From positions 1 to 36,447 of the forward strand of contig MIEI01000048.1 of NCBI GenBank assembly GCA_002095305.1: a stretch of DNA of 36,447 nt. Reading direction: 5' to 3'. Within the stretch, counting starts at the first letter, position 1. The number at the start of each line of letters is the position of its first letter. The translations under genes and the position numbers were made by a program. The notes below the pieces were generated by a model. It was not told where the DNA came from and did no database searches. It was given only the letters and a program-made list of their open reading frames with translations. The DNA comes from Pantoea brenneri. GTDB lineage: Bacteria; Pseudomonadota; Gammaproteobacteria; Enterobacterales; Enterobacteriaceae. Below, piece by piece: positions 1 to 8,667 of the stretch.

Positions 1-548
1 TGAATAACAACCCCTTTGGCTGTGCGCTGCTGGCCGGACTGTTCCTGATCGCGGTGATGTTTGGCATTCATCAGGGCTTTATTCCGGTCTACTTCGCGCT
101 GATGGAAACCCAGGGCTTCAACTCACTGTTTCCGATTCTGGCGATGGCCGGTGCAGGCCAGGTTGGCGCTTCGCTGGCGCTGTGGTGTAAGGCAGAAAAA
201 GGGGCGCTGCTGCGGGCGCAAATCAAAGGTGCGATTGTGCCGGGGCTGCTCGGGGTGGGCGAACCGCTGATTTACGGCGTCACGCTGCCGCGACTCAAGC
301 CGTTTATCACCGCCTGTGGCGGCGGGGCGCTGGGCGGTTTCTTTATCGGCCTGGTGGCGTGGCTGGGCTTACCGATCGGCATGAATACCGTGTTTGGCCC
401 GTCGGGACTGGTGACGCTGCCGCTAATGACCTCCAGCCAGGGCATTTTTGCTGGCATGGCGGTCTATCTGGCCGGACTGATGGTGGCCTGGGTCGGCGGC
501 TTTTTCCTCACCTGGTGGTTTGGCACCCGCAATGTCGATCTCAGCTGA
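1..548 (+). CDS. murP: PTS N-acetylmuramic acid permease EIIC, C-terminal part (MurP)
   Basis: The frame is open from base 3 to the TGA at 546-548, so only the last ~181 residues of a roughly 470-residue EIIBC permease are present; the start lies upstream of the window. The protein would import and phosphorylate N-acetylmuramic acid during cell-wall recycling, as an inner-membrane component of the phosphotransferase system. The fragment is very hydrophobic and has the EIIC signatures [14 protein letters not shown] and [11 protein letters not shown]. Its order and wording ([42 protein letters not shown], ending in RNVDLS) match my memory of E. coli MurP closely. Other glucose-superfamily EIIC proteins such as TreB or ScrA are possible but fit less well. 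A strong terminator follows 60 bases downstream. Confidence 0.85.
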   Translation, partial: NNNPFGCALLAGLFLIAVMFGIHQGFIPVYFALMETQGFNSLFPILAMAGAGQVGASLALWCKAEKGALLRAQIKGAIVPGLLGVGEPLIYGVTLPRLKPFITACGGGALGGFFIGLVAWLGLPIGMNTVFGPSGLVTLPLMTSSQGIFAGMAVYLAGLMVAWVGGFFLTWWFGTRNVDLS

Positions 549-608
549 CGCCAGCGTAATGCAGCCATTCTCCAGTGGCGCTAACGAATGACATGACGGA
601 AAAATGTG

Positions 609-633
609 AAAGCCGCTGCAAAGCGGCTTTTTT
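609..633 (+). terminator. Rho-independent terminator after murP
   Basis: An 8-bp perfect stem (AAGCCGCT / AGCGGCTT, 610-617 and 622-629) with a GCAA tetraloop runs into a T tract at 628-633. It lies 60 bases after the murP stop and before the aer promoter. Confidence 0.9.
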
Positions 634-658
634 ATTGCCACTAATTTAACGGAAACGC

Positions 659-686
659 TAAAGAGAGTAGGAAAGCATGCCGAAAA
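659..686 (+). promoter_or_regulatory. Sigma-28 (FliA) type promoter for aer
   Basis: TAAA at 659-662 and GCCGAAAA at 679-686 are separated by 16 bases. The flagellar class III consensus is TAAA-N15-GCCGATAA, so the -10 box has 7 of 8 matches and the spacer is one base long. It lies ~96 bases before the aer start. E. coli aer is FliA-dependent, which supports the call; the 16-base spacer lowers it. Confidence 0.55.
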
Positions 687-782
687 CATAAAAAAAGGTA
701 ATCGTTATTTATTTGCCCAACGCTTCCACGCTGACAACATCACCCCAGCGTGCAGGATAATGGGTCTTCAAGGACTTTTGAG

Positions 783-2327
783 ATGCGTAATAACCAGCCC
801 GTTTCCCAGCGTGAATATCTGTTCGACGATCACGCGACCCTGATGTCGACTACCGATCTCAACAGTTACATCACCTATGCTAACGATGCGTTTATTGAGG
901 CGAGCGGCTTCTCTACCGAAGAGATCAACGGCCAGCCACACAATATGGTGCGTCACCCGGATATGCCGGCAGAAGCCTTTGCCGATATGTGGGCCACGCT
1001 GAAACAGGGCGAACCCTGGACAGCACTGGTGAAAAACCGCCGTAAAAATGGCGATCATTACTGGGTACGCGCCAATGCCATACCGGTGGTGCGCGACGGG
1101 AAGGTGCAGGGCTATATGTCGGTGCGCACCAAACCGGGCGCGGAAGAAGTACGTCAGGCGGAGGCGCTGTATCAGGATTTTCAGGCAGGGCGCACGAAAG
1201 GACGACGCTTTTATAAAGGCCTGGTGGTGCGCAGCGGCTGGCGGCGACCTGCTTCTATCCTGAAAACGCTGCCGCTTCGCTGGCGTATCCGCAGCACCCT
1301 GTTGACCTTACTGCCGCTGTCGGTGGCGGGCGTCTGGGCCGCAGGCGTCACGCCGGCGGCACTGGGCGGCTTCACGGTGGGGATGACGGCACTGCTGACG
1401 CTGGCCAGCCTGTGGCTGGAGCAGCAGATCTCACGGCCTATCGAGCGGATGTGCAAACAGGCGCTGAGCGTGGCGACCGGTGCCAGCCATAAAGTTGATC
1501 AGATGGATCGGGTTGATGAAGTCGGCGTCACGCTGCGCGCCATCGGCCAGCTCGGGTTAATGTTCCGCTGGCTGGTGGATGATGTCAGCGGACAGGCGAT
1601 AAACGTACTCAGCGCCAGCGACGCCATCGCCCGCAGTAACAACGAGCTGAGTCGCCGCACCGAGCAGGCGGCCGCTAACGTACAGCAAACCGCCGCCACC
1701 ATGAATGAGATGACCGCGACGGTGAAAAGCAACACCGAAACCGCCCATGAAGTGAATACCCTGTCGTCAGATACCAGCAGCGCGGCGATGAAAGGCGGCG
1801 ACGTAATGAAAGAGATGATGGAGATGATGGGCGAAATTGCTGACAGTTCAAAGCGCATCGCCAACATCACCAGCGTGATCGACGGTATTGCTTTCCAGAC
1901 CAATATTCTGGCGCTTAACGCGGCGGTTGAAGCAGCGCGGGCGGGCGAGCAGGGCAAGGGGTTTGCAGTGGTGGCAGGTGAAGTCCGCAGCCTGGCGCAG
2001 CGTAGCGCCAAAGCCGCCAGTGAGATTAAAATGCTGGTAGAGACCAGCGCCAGCCGGGTCAGTTCCGGCAATCAGCACGCCAGCGCAGCGGGCCGCACCA
2101 TGCAGGATATCGTCTCGCAGGTGCAGAACGTCACCACGCTGATTGCACAGATCAGTGCGGCCACCGCTGAACAGGCTACGGCGCTGAGCGAAGTCAGTAG
2201 CGCGGTAGAAGATCTGGATGACATCACCCACCAGAACGCTGCCCGGGTAGCCGAAAGCGCCGAAGCATCCGGCCGCATGACGCATCAGGCCAACCGCCTG
2301 GTGGAAGCGATCAGCGTATTTCGCTAA
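783..2327 (+). CDS. aer: Aerotaxis receptor Aer
   Basis: A 514-residue methyl-accepting-type transducer that senses redox state through FAD bound to a cytoplasmic PAS domain and signals to CheA/CheW. The PAS domain covers about residues 10-120 (motifs [39 protein letters not shown]). A hydrophobic anchor lies near residues 170-215, followed by a HAMP-like segment and a long coiled-coil signalling domain with the highly conserved hairpin tip [15 protein letters not shown]. There is no periplasmic ligand domain and no C-terminal receptor pentapeptide, both as expected for Aer. Length is close to E. coli Aer (506). The frame is open from GTG 750, but ATG 783 has an AAGGA box 8 bases upstream and begins like Aer, so it is preferred. 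The stop overlaps the stop of the convergent AraC gene by 4 bases. Confidence 0.92.
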   Translation: MRNNQPVSQREYLFDDHATLMSTTDLNSYITYANDAFIEASGFSTEEINGQPHNMVRHPDMPAEAFADMWATLKQGEPWTALVKNRRKNGDHYWVRANAIPVVRDGKVQGYMSVRTKPGAEEVRQAEALYQDFQAGRTKGRRFYKGLVVRSGWRRPASILKTLPLRWRIRSTLLTLLPLSVAGVWAAGVTPAALGGFTVGMTALLTLASLWLEQQISRPIERMCKQALSVATGASHKVDQMDRVDEVGVTLRAIGQLGLMFRWLVDDVSGQAINVLSASDAIARSNNELSRRTEQAAANVQQTAATMNEMTATVKSNTETAHEVNTLSSDTSSAAMKGGDVMKEMMEMMGEIADSSKRIANITSVIDGIAFQTNILALNAAVEAARAGEQGKGFAVVAGEVRSLAQRSAKAASEIKMLVETSASRVSSGNQHASAAGRTMQDIVSQVQNVTTLIAQISAATAEQATALSEVSSAVEDLDDITHQNAARVAESAEASGRMTHQANRLVEAISVFR

Positions 2328-3289
2328 GAGGCCAGCGCCTGGCTGCTGTCGCGTCCGGCACGCAGCGCGCCAGGTGACTGACCGACAATGCGCTTAAAGG
2401 CGCGACTAAAAGCCGCAATTGAGCCGTAGCCGAGATGAAAGGCGACGGCTTCCACCGCCTCACCGTTATTCACAATGCGCTGCACCGCCAGCCGCATCCG
2501 CAGCTCGGTCAGATAACGCAGCGGCGTCATGCCGGTGGCGTTAAGAAAGCGCTCGGCAAATACCGAACGTGAGCAGCCCGCCACGCGGGCCAGCCGCGCC
2601 ACCGTCCAGTTCTCGCCCGGTTCGCGGTGCATGGCGGCAATTGCCTGACTGAGCCGCGGATCGCGCATCGCCTGTACCAGTCCGCTGCTTTTACCGCAGC
2701 CATTCTCCACCCAGCCACGCACAATCAGCGCCGCTACCACATCCGCCAGACGCGAAAGGATGCCAGCGAAGCCCGCCTGCCGGGTACGCGACTCGCGTTC
2801 CATCGCCTCCAGAATCGGCCGGATCTCCGGGTACTGCGACAGCAGGGTACTCACCAGCATCACATCCGGCATGGTATTAATCAGCGGCTGCATGCCGCCG
2901 AGTTCAAACGCCATACAGGCGCTGAACAACAGCACGCTGTGTTCGTCGTCACAGGCATCGGCCGGGGCGGTGATGGCGCAGACGCTGTCGCAGATCGGTT
3001 TGCTCGCCATATTGGCGACACACTGACACTCCACCTCTTCGCTGGAGATCAGGCTGTGCGGTTTGCCATGCGGCACTAACAGCGCATCGCCACTGTTAAG
3101 CTGAAACACCTCGCCTGAGGCGCTGCGCACCTGCAACGTGCCGCGTCCGACAAAGTGAAACTGTGCCCGTCCTGGCGCGTTATCAAAGCGCAATCCGAAC
3201 GGGGCGCTGACGGCGATGCGCTGATAGTTAACCCCATACAGCCGCATTCCCATCAGCAGTTCACTGGTCAGGTCTTCATAATGGCTCAT
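2324..3289 (-). CDS. AraC-family transcriptional regulator with N-terminal cupin domain
   Basis: A 321-residue regulator. The N-terminal ~190 residues look like the cupin-type sensing domain of this family ([30 protein letters not shown]). The last ~100 residues carry the double helix-turn-helix ([21 protein letters not shown], then the family motif [19 protein letters not shown] and GQSPGALR). It is divergent from the NepI-like efflux gene across a 105-base gap, so it most likely controls that gene and itself; this is inferred from layout only. The ligand is unknown. A central Cys-rich stretch ([18 protein letters not shown]) is unusual and could be redox- or metal-related. The ribosome-binding site is weak. 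Confidence 0.85.
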   Translation of the reverse strand: MSHYEDLTSELLMGMRLYGVNYQRIAVSAPFGLRFDNAPGRAQFHFVGRGTLQVRSASGEVFQLNSGDALLVPHGKPHSLISSEEVECQCVANMASKPICDSVCAITAPADACDDEHSVLLFSACMAFELGGMQPLINTMPDVMLVSTLLSQYPEIRPILEAMERESRTRQAGFAGILSRLADVVAALIVRGWVENGCGKSSGLVQAMRDPRLSQAIAAMHREPGENWTVARLARVAGCSRSVFAERFLNATGMTPLRYLTELRMRLAVQRIVNNGEAVEAVAFHLGYGSIAAFSRAFKRIVGQSPGALRAGRDSSQALAS

Positions 3290-3394
3290 ACGATTCCAGA
3301 CGAATTATCAGAAATGACGGTGTAAGCATCATAGATCGTCTTGCGGCTGCCCACTATCATCACACTTACTTTTTTTTGCATCCGGAGAAGCAGC

Positions 3395-4582
3395 ATGAGT
3401 CTGACAACCGAAGTGGCTGATGAGGTTTCCTCGCCCGCCCGTCCCGCGTGGGGCGCGGTATTTGCAATGGCGTTTGGCGTATTCAGCCTGATCACCGCCG
3501 AATTTTTACCGGTCAGTTTACTGACGCCGATGGCTCAGAGTCTTGGCGTCTCCGAAGGTCAGGCGGGTCAGACCGTAACCATTACTGCACTGGTCGCGCT
3601 GTTTACCAGCCTGATCACCGCCAGCATCACCCGACGGATTGACCGCCGCATCGTGATGCTGGTGTTTTCGCTGCTGCTGATTGCTTCAGCGCTGATGGTG
3701 GCGCTGGCGGGGAACCTGACGACCATCCTGCTGGCGCGCGTGCTGCTGGGCATGGCGATTGGTGGCTTCTGGACGCTGTCGACCGCGATTACCATGCGGC
3801 TGGTGCCGGCCGATCAGGTGCCGCGCGCGCTCTCCATCGTCTTTAGCGGTATCTCGCTGGCGACCATTATCGCCACGCCGCTCGGCAGTTATCTCGGTGG
3901 GCTGGTCGGCTGGCGCAACATCTTTATGCTGACCGCCGGACTGGGGGCCGTGGCGCTGTTGTGGCAATTTTTCACCCTGCCCGCGATGCCGGCAGAGAAT
4001 AAGGCGCGTAGCGGCGGGGTGCTGGATCTGCTGCGGATCGGCGTGATGCGCTGGGGCATGCTGGCCGTCATCATGATGTTTACCGGCCACTTCGCCTTCT
4101 TTACCTATCTGCGCCCGTTCCTTGAAGGCGTTGCTCAGCTGAATCTCAATCAGCTATCGCTGGCGCTGCTGGCGTTTGGTGTAGCGAACTTTTTCGGGAC
4201 TTCGCTGGCTGGCTACCTGGTGACCCGCAGCGTATCGCTGACCCTCAGTGGCATGGCGCTGCTGATGAGCCTCACCGCGCTGCTGCTGGTGAGCTTCGGC
4301 GACGTCAGCTGGCTGGTTGGCGTGGGCGTGGCGGTATGGGGCATGGCGTTTGGTTCGATGCCAACCGGCTGGTCAACCTGGATTTCGCGCGCGGTACCGG
4401 ATGATGCCGAATCAGGCGGGGGTTTACTGGTGGCGACTATCCAGCTGGCGATCACCGTCGGTGCCGCAGCGGGGGGCTGGATGTTTGACCTGCGCGGTGC
4501 GGGTGGCGTATTCCTCGCCAGCGGGGTACTGATGCTGCTGGCGGCGCTGACTATCTTCAGCCGGGTGCGACATCACGGTTAA
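3395..4582 (+). CDS. nepI: MFS efflux transporter, NepI-like (purine ribonucleoside exporter family)
   Basis: A 395-residue 12-helix major facilitator of the DHA1 drug:H+ antiporter type. Blocks EFLPVSLLTPMAQSLGVSEG, FAFFTYLRPF and GWSTWISRAVPDDAES align by eye with E. coli NepI (YicM), which exports inosine and related ribonucleosides by proton antiport. Length matches (NepI about 396). The frame is open from 3341, but ATG 3395 has a GGAGAAG ribosome-binding site at 3384-3390 and gives the conserved N terminus. The divergent AraC-type gene suggests dedicated control. Substrate is inferred from similarity only; related family members export arabinose or drugs. Confidence 0.7.
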   Translation: MSLTTEVADEVSSPARPAWGAVFAMAFGVFSLITAEFLPVSLLTPMAQSLGVSEGQAGQTVTITALVALFTSLITASITRRIDRRIVMLVFSLLLIASALMVALAGNLTTILLARVLLGMAIGGFWTLSTAITMRLVPADQVPRALSIVFSGISLATIIATPLGSYLGGLVGWRNIFMLTAGLGAVALLWQFFTLPAMPAENKARSGGVLDLLRIGVMRWGMLAVIMMFTGHFAFFTYLRPFLEGVAQLNLNQLSLALLAFGVANFFGTSLAGYLVTRSVSLTLSGMALLMSLTALLLVSFGDVSWLVGVGVAVWGMAFGSMPTGWSTWISRAVPDDAESGGGLLVATIQLAITVGAAAGGWMFDLRGAGGVFLASGVLMLLAALTIFSRVRHHG

Positions 4583-4588
4583 TCGATC

Positions 4589-4616
4589 AAAGGCAGCCAT
4601 TTGTGCTGCCTTTTTT
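4589..4616 (+). terminator. Rho-independent terminator after nepI-like gene
   Basis: A 9-bp perfect stem (AAAGGCAGC / GCTGCCTTT) with a 7-base loop is followed by a run of T to 4616, directly downstream of the stop at 4582. Confidence 0.9.
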
Positions 4617-4794
4617 ATTGACTGTGGATTATTAACCTTTTGAGCAATAACTGTGCGAAATGTGCTTTTCATCATCAGTTTTATTGAAAGAGATAAGCAA
4701 AAGTCTCCGCTTTTTACTGATCAAGATTCGGCCTAGTATATCTATCAACAAGGCAACACGCCTTACCTGATAAAACTTAATCGAGGAATTGACC

Positions 4795-5004
4795 ATGAAA
4801 TCTATCAAAACTTTTGCAGCAGTTATCGCGCTTTCTGTTCTGCCATTCGCCAGCTTTGCCCAGTCTGTGACCGCTGTCGACTCTACGCTGGACGGCGCTG
4901 AAGCGAAAATCGCTGCTCAGGCGCAGGAACACGGTGCTTCATATAAAATCACCGAAGCCTACACCAACAACGGCGTTCACATGACCGCTGAGCTGCTGAA
5001 ATAA
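4795..5004 (+). CDS. Small periplasmic stress-type protein, YhcN/BhsA (DUF1471) family
   Basis: A 69-residue secreted protein. A signal peptide (MKSIKTFAAVIALSVLPFASFA, probable cleavage after FASFA) leaves a mature domain of about 47 residues ending in TNNGVHMTAELLK, the typical DUF1471 ending. Enterobacterial relatives (BhsA, McbA, YhcN, YahO) are linked to stress response and biofilm; the function of this one is not known. It is shorter than most relatives (85-91 residues) and has no cysteine. ATG 4795 is 7 bases after a GAGGA box; an in-frame TTG at 4789 is less likely. It is monocistronic, in a long upstream region. Confidence 0.8.
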   Translation: MKSIKTFAAVIALSVLPFASFAQSVTAVDSTLDGAEAKIAAQAQEHGASYKITEAYTNNGVHMTAELLK

Positions 5005-5030
5005 GCTGCGCATTCTCCGCTTGTGCTGAC

Positions 5031-5050
5031 AGGACGCCCCCGGGCGTCCT
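5031..5050. terminator. GC-rich hairpin after YhcN-like gene
   Basis: AGGACGCCC and GGGCGTCCT form a 9-bp inverted repeat around a 2-base centre, 26 bases after the stop. No T tract follows, so it is a weak or factor-assisted terminator, or a 3'-end stabilising hairpin. Confidence 0.45.
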
Positions 5051-5095
5051 GGCGGCGTTGGTTGCTGACCAATAATAATCCTGTCACTTTCCCAC

Positions 5096-5114
5096 CGAAA
5101 TAATTATTATTCTC
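5096..5114 (-). promoter_or_regulatory. Candidate Fur box upstream of yncE
   Basis: Read on the minus strand the 19 bases are GAGAATAATAATTATTTCG, which match the Fur consensus GATAATGATAATCATTATC at 13 of 19 positions. The site is about 100 bases before yncE. E. coli yncE is reported to be Fur-repressed, which makes the match meaningful. A weaker AATAATAAT stretch lies just upstream at 5071-5079. Confidence 0.5.
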
Positions 5115-5211
5115 AAAAACATTCTCATCTGATCGCGGGTCAGATGCTTTCTGGTTGCAATGTCGGGCTTTCTTTTCACCGTGTCTGCGGTGGATTTACT
5201 ATGGAGAAGTT

Positions 5212-6264
5212 ATGAAAGCGATAATCAATACGCGCTGGGCGCTGCGTCCTCTGATGCTGGCGACAGCACTGTTTTCTGCGTCAGGCTTACTGGCGGTGCA
5301 GGCAGATGAACTCAACCAGCCGATCGGCAAAGGCGTGTACGAACTGGCCTTCAGCCCGAAAGATAACGCGGTTTTTGTCGCCACGTCACAGAACAGCAAC
5401 GGAAACGGTGGCACGGTTTTCCGTCTCGATCCCACCACGCTGGCGGTGCAGCAGTCGATTAACAGTGACCTGAAAGCGTTTGGCGCAGCGATCAACCCGC
5501 AGACTAACGTGCTTTACGTCGGCAATACCGTTGAGGGTTCACTGACCGCCATTGACGCCAGCAGCGGCAAAGTGCTCAACAGCCTGCTACTCGATGGCCG
5601 CAAGCGCAGTGAAACGGTACGTCCGCTGCAGCCGCGTCAGGTGGCAGTCGATGTGAAAACCAATCGCGTTTATGTTACCGGTCTGGGACCGCAGAGCGTG
5701 GTCTGGGTGGTGGATGGCAGCACGCTGCAACTGATCAGTACCGTGCCGAATACCGGCAAAATGGCGACCGGGCTGGCGGTAGATTCAGCGGCGCAGAAAG
5801 TTTACGTCACCAATGGCGACGGTGAGCTGGTTACCCTCAACGCCCGCACTAATGCGATTGAGAAGAAGCAGAAGATCGACGGCGATAAAGAGCACTTTTT
5901 CCTCAACATTGCGCTGGATACGCGCGGTCAGCGTGCCTTCCTCAGCGATTCGAAGCAGGCTCAGGTGCTGGTGGTCGATTTGCGCACTCAGCAGGTGATC
6001 CAGCGAATTGACGTGCCGGAATCACTGGCGGTGCTGTTCAATCAGGATCGCAATGAGCTGTATGTTACTCACCGTAAAGCGGGCGAAGTCAGCATCATTG
6101 ACGCCAGCAACTACCGCGTGAAACGGAGCGTGAAAACCCCAGGTCTGCCGAACAGCCTCGCTTTGTCCGCCGACGGTAATACGCTCTATGTCAGCGTCAA
6201 GCAACCGGGTTCGCGTAAAGCGCCGCCAAAAGATCCCGACAGCGTCATGCGTATTGCCTTGTAA
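5212..6264 (+). CDS. yncE: Periplasmic seven-bladed beta-propeller protein YncE
   Basis: A 350-residue secreted YVTN-family beta-propeller. The signal peptide covers roughly residues 1-31 (basic start, hydrophobic LMLATALFSASGLLA, cleavage near VQA). The rest is a series of propeller blades with repeating motifs: NVLYVGNT, NRVYVTGLG, QKVYVTNGDGELVT, RAFLSDSKQAQVLVVD, ELYVTHRKAGEVSIID, NTLYVSVKQ. The protein aligns by eye along its whole length with E. coli YncE (353 residues). YncE is periplasmic and binds single-stranded DNA in vitro; its cellular role is unclear. ATG 5212 has a GGAGAAG box; an upstream in-frame start at 5155 lacks one. The Fur-like box upstream suggests induction under iron limitation. 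Confidence 0.9.
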   Translation: MKAIINTRWALRPLMLATALFSASGLLAVQADELNQPIGKGVYELAFSPKDNAVFVATSQNSNGNGGTVFRLDPTTLAVQQSINSDLKAFGAAINPQTNVLYVGNTVEGSLTAIDASSGKVLNSLLLDGRKRSETVRPLQPRQVAVDVKTNRVYVTGLGPQSVVWVVDGSTLQLISTVPNTGKMATGLAVDSAAQKVYVTNGDGELVTLNARTNAIEKKQKIDGDKEHFFLNIALDTRGQRAFLSDSKQAQVLVVDLRTQQVIQRIDVPESLAVLFNQDRNELYVTHRKAGEVSIIDASNYRVKRSVKTPGLPNSLALSADGNTLYVSVKQPGSRKAPPKDPDSVMRIAL

Positions 6265-6317
6265 AAGGTGATTGCCACTTACCGGCGCGGGGGCGTACTT
6301 TCACCTCCAGCCTCTGT

Positions 6318-6357
6318 AAATAATAAAGCCACTCATCAGAGTGGCTTTATTATTTTC
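6318..6357. terminator. Strong bidirectional-type terminator after yncE
   Basis: A 17-bp perfect stem (AAATAATAAAGCCACTC at 6318-6334 and its complement at 6339-6355) closes on an ATCA tetraloop. The stem base is A-rich on the left and T-rich on the right, so it can act on either strand. Confidence 0.9.
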
Positions 6358-6446
6358 AAAGCCGGTTTGCGGTCTGGGAGATCCTTTTGCCCTGGTCGCT
6401 CGCGAGACACTTGTCTTTATAGCTTATTCGCTATAAGGATGTTGCG

Positions 6447-6815
6447 ATGTGGGATGTGAATACAACCAGATGTGAATACAACTAATAGATTTGATGAGTG
6501 GTTTAAGACTCAGACCGAGGAACTGAAGAGGGTATGCTTGCAGCGAGGGTTATCCTGTCTGAGTATGGGCCGCAGTTAGGGAGGCCGTTTGCTGATACCG
6601 TAGACGACTCTGATTTTCCGAATATGAAAGAACTAAGAGTGCAGCATCAAGGCAAACCGATACGAACCTTCTTTGCTTTTGACCCTTCTCGCCGCGGCAT
6701 TGTGTTGTGTGCAGGCGATAAAACCGGGGTTAAGGAAAATAAATTCTATAAAGACATGATCAAACTGGCAGATGCTGAATTCTGTAAGTACCTGAATGGA
6801 GCGGATAATGGCTAA
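6447..6815 (+). pseudogene. HigB-like (phage Gp49-like) toxin, broken by two frame changes
   Basis: The intact parent can be reconstructed. ATG 6447 begins M-W-D-V-N-T-T, the usual N terminus of this RelE/HigB-type mRNA interferase. The frame then shifts by +1 at the 16-bp tandem duplication. The next segment (RFDEWFKTQTEELK, from 6487) is in frame 1. At about 6528-6533 one base is missing (CTGAAGAGGGT where CTGAAGGAGGGT would be expected), returning to the original frame for MLAARVILSEYG through to the TAA at 6813-6815. The C-terminal ~93 residues contain the family core (GRPFADTV, MKELRVQHQGKPIRTFFAFDP, IVLCAGDKTG, FYKDMIKLADAEF). From ATG 6534 a truncated product could be made, but it lacks the N-terminal helices and has a poorly spaced ribosome-binding site. 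Probably inactive, unless one indel is a sequencing error. Confidence 0.75.
6453..6484 (+). repeat. 16-bp tandem duplication inside the toxin reading frame
   Basis: GATGTGAATACAACCA (6453-6468) is directly followed by GATGTGAATACAACTA (6469-6484), a 15/16 tandem duplication. Because 16 is not a multiple of 3, it shifts the toxin frame just after its first two codons and exposes TAA at 6480. Confidence 0.85.
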
Positions 6816-7107
6816 TTTAAAAGAGCTGATGGCAAAACAAAGCTCGGAAAGTCGCGAGCGCATTGCCGAAAAAGTTGATGCAATGCGGCAGGTTGTCGCG
6901 CTAAACATGTTGCGGGAAGAACTCAACCTTTCACAGACAGAGATGGCACACGCAATGGGGGTGAAACAGCCAACTATCGCCAGAATGGAACAGGCTGATA
7001 ACGATCCCCGCCTTTCTACGCTGAAGCGTTATGTTACCGCTCTGGGAGGCGAGATAAGTATCGATGTCAAATTGCCGACAGGCAAAAGAATAGCGTTTGA
7101 TCTGTGA
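6808..7107 (+). CDS. HigA-like antitoxin, Xre-type helix-turn-helix
   Basis: A 99-residue DNA-binding protein, partner of the toxin gene, which it overlaps by 8 bases. The N-terminal half (MANLKELMAKQSSESRERIAEK) is the toxin-binding helix typical of the HigB2/HigA2 group. Residues ~45-75 form the Xre helix-turn-helix (LNLSQTEMAHAMGVKQPTIARMEQ), followed by the C-terminal ISIDVKLPTG strand. The start at 6808 has GGAG 6 bases upstream; ATG 6796, in frame, is a less likely alternative. The gene looks intact, so an orphan antitoxin may be retained to counter a related toxin elsewhere or to autoregulate. Confidence 0.85.
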   Translation: MANLKELMAKQSSESRERIAEKVDAMRQVVALNMLREELNLSQTEMAHAMGVKQPTIARMEQADNDPRLSTLKRYVTALGGEISIDVKLPTGKRIAFDL

Positions 7108-7108
7108 T

Positions 7109-7140
7109 TAAAAAAAAGAAGCCACATTATTGCGGCTTCT
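7109..7140 (-). terminator. Terminator for sbmA (minus strand)
   Basis: AGAAGCC / GGCTTCT (7117-7123 and 7134-7140) forms a 7-bp stem. On the minus strand it is followed by a long U tract (A run at 7109-7117 on the plus strand). It lies 15 bases past the sbmA stop, and could also stop antitoxin transcription weakly. Confidence 0.8.
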
Positions 7141-7154
7141 CTCTTTCCAGCCCG

Positions 7155-8396
7155 TTATACCTCTTCTGACGCTTCGCGCATCATCTCATCGTGCGGGATA
7201 TCATCCAGAATCTGCTCAAAGCTGCGCAGACGTTTGTAGATCGACATCAGTTCAACCAGCGTTGACCATGAAGCGATCAGGTACTGGAATGAACCACGTA
7301 CCTGGTCAAATACGTTTGTAATCTGGTTCAGCAGGCCCAGCGTGATGGTGCCGGCCACAATCGACGGAAACAGCAGGAACAGGCCAAACACATTATCCAC
7401 CTGCAGATAGAGAATGCGGGTGATGTTGAAGTAGAGATAGTGAAAGTAGAGACGGAAGTAGTTGAACCGTACCCGACCGAACAGCTCCTGCACCGTCTGT
7501 GGCCGGGCGCGGTCAGCATTATCCTCGCCATACACCAGCTCTTTACGGTAAGCCGCTTCCACCCGCTGATTACGAAACTCCAGGCCGGGTAATTTAATGC
7601 CGACTATCGCCAGTAAACCGGTGCCGAATACCGACCACAGCACGGCGGCAATCACCAGCGCATACGGAATATTGCCAAGGAACGGCACATCTTTGACATG
7701 GTGCGACAGCGCCACCAGCACCGGCAAAAAGGCCACTAAAGTCATGATCGCCTGAATAAAACTGACGCCCCAGTCTTCCAGCGTAGAGGCAAACCGCATG
7801 GTGTCTTCCTGCACACGCTGCGCGGCGCCTTCGACATGACGCAGTCGCTGCCAGTTATGCATATAGTAGTTGTTCATGGCGGTACGCCAGCGGAAAACCC
7901 AGTGGCTGATAAAGAACGAATTGAGCACGCCAATCACTACCGCGATCAACGCAATGCCGAGAAAAGCACGCACTTCGTGATAAAACTCAACGATCTGCAC
8001 CGATCCTGCTTTCGTCAGCGCCTTCTGAATTAAGTCGTAAAACGGACCATACCAGGCGTTGACCGCCACGCCGACCTGCACACCAAACCAGGTGACAAAA
8101 ATAATCAGCGCCGATCCCCAGACTGACCAGCGCTGCCACGGATGATTGTCAATCAGCCGCCAGGCGAGGGCAAAAACGGCCACCATTATCCAGTAGTAGA
8201 GATAAAACCACAGCTGGCTGGCGGCAATAAACCGCGCGGCACTGGTGGGTAATGGCTGTTTCATCGCTGCGTCGAGGGTGGGCCACATGCCGGGCAGATG
8301 CGCGGCAAAGCCAAACCAGGCAAAAATCGCTAATAAGCTCCAGAGGGCCGCTGAGCTGAAAAACAGCGCTGGCCGCGGGAAAAAAGACTTAAACAT
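7155..8396 (-). CDS. sbmA: Peptide antibiotic transporter SbmA
   Basis: A 413-residue inner-membrane protein of the SbmA/BacA family, a proton-driven importer that takes up microcin B17, microcin J25, bleomycin and proline-rich antimicrobial peptides. About eight hydrophobic segments are visible. Strongly conserved blocks include [88 protein letters not shown] and [13 protein letters not shown]. It matches E. coli SbmA (406 residues) end to end. ATG 8396 has a GGAG box 5 bases upstream; GTG 8402 is in frame but unlikely. It is not fused to an ABC ATPase domain. Confidence 0.93.
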   Translation of the reverse strand: MFKSFFPRPALFFSSAALWSLLAIFAWFGFAAHLPGMWPTLDAAMKQPLPTSAARFIAASQLWFYLYYWIMVAVFALAWRLIDNHPWQRWSVWGSALIIFVTWFGVQVGVAVNAWYGPFYDLIQKALTKAGSVQIVEFYHEVRAFLGIALIAVVIGVLNSFFISHWVFRWRTAMNNYYMHNWQRLRHVEGAAQRVQEDTMRFASTLEDWGVSFIQAIMTLVAFLPVLVALSHHVKDVPFLGNIPYALVIAAVLWSVFGTGLLAIVGIKLPGLEFRNQRVEAAYRKELVYGEDNADRARPQTVQELFGRVRFNYFRLYFHYLYFNITRILYLQVDNVFGLFLLFPSIVAGTITLGLLNQITNVFDQVRGSFQYLIASWSTLVELMSIYKRLRSFEQILDDIPHDEMMREASEEV

Positions 8397-8542
8397 AGGC
8401 ACTCCGCTGTTGTGTGTTGCCTGTTATAACGTTTTGCCTGCCTGATGTCTGTAGTCTGTTGTTTCTGCTGATGACAGCCGGGGTGGATGTTAATGAAATT
8501 GTGCGGTTTTGTTTCCGGGAACTAAATCTTTATCGACAGTGG

Positions 8543-8551
8543 TGTTACACT
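8543..8551 (+). promoter_or_regulatory. Extended -10 promoter of the gluconate dehydrogenase operon
   Basis: TGTTACACT at 8543-8551 reads as an extended -10 element (TG-N-TACACT). It would start transcription near 8558, exactly where the GntR-type palindrome begins. No convincing -35 is visible, which is usual for extended -10 promoters. Confidence 0.45.
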
Positions 8552-8557
8552 AGCGCG

Positions 8558-8577
8558 CATTGTTACCGGTAACAATG
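8558..8577. promoter_or_regulatory. GntR-type (LacI family) operator in front of gluconate dehydrogenase
   Basis: CATTGTTACCGGTAACAATG is a 20-bp perfect palindrome. Its core TGTTACCGGTAACA is the binding core of the E. coli gluconate repressor GntR (and its paralogue IdnR). It sits at the predicted +1 of the operon, where a repressor would block initiation. The regulator gene is not in this window. Gluconate, substrate of the operon, would be the expected inducer. Confidence 0.8.
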
Positions 8578-8667
8578 AAGCTGTAACCCTTAATCCGCTA
8601 ATAAAAATCATAACAACGCAACCATTTACCCTTTCATACCGCCGACTGGCGGGAATGAGGCAATGTC

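Noticed and set aside
6268..6459. 63-residue plus-strand ORF after yncE
   Set aside because: It runs through the 17-bp-stem terminator and into the toxin start.
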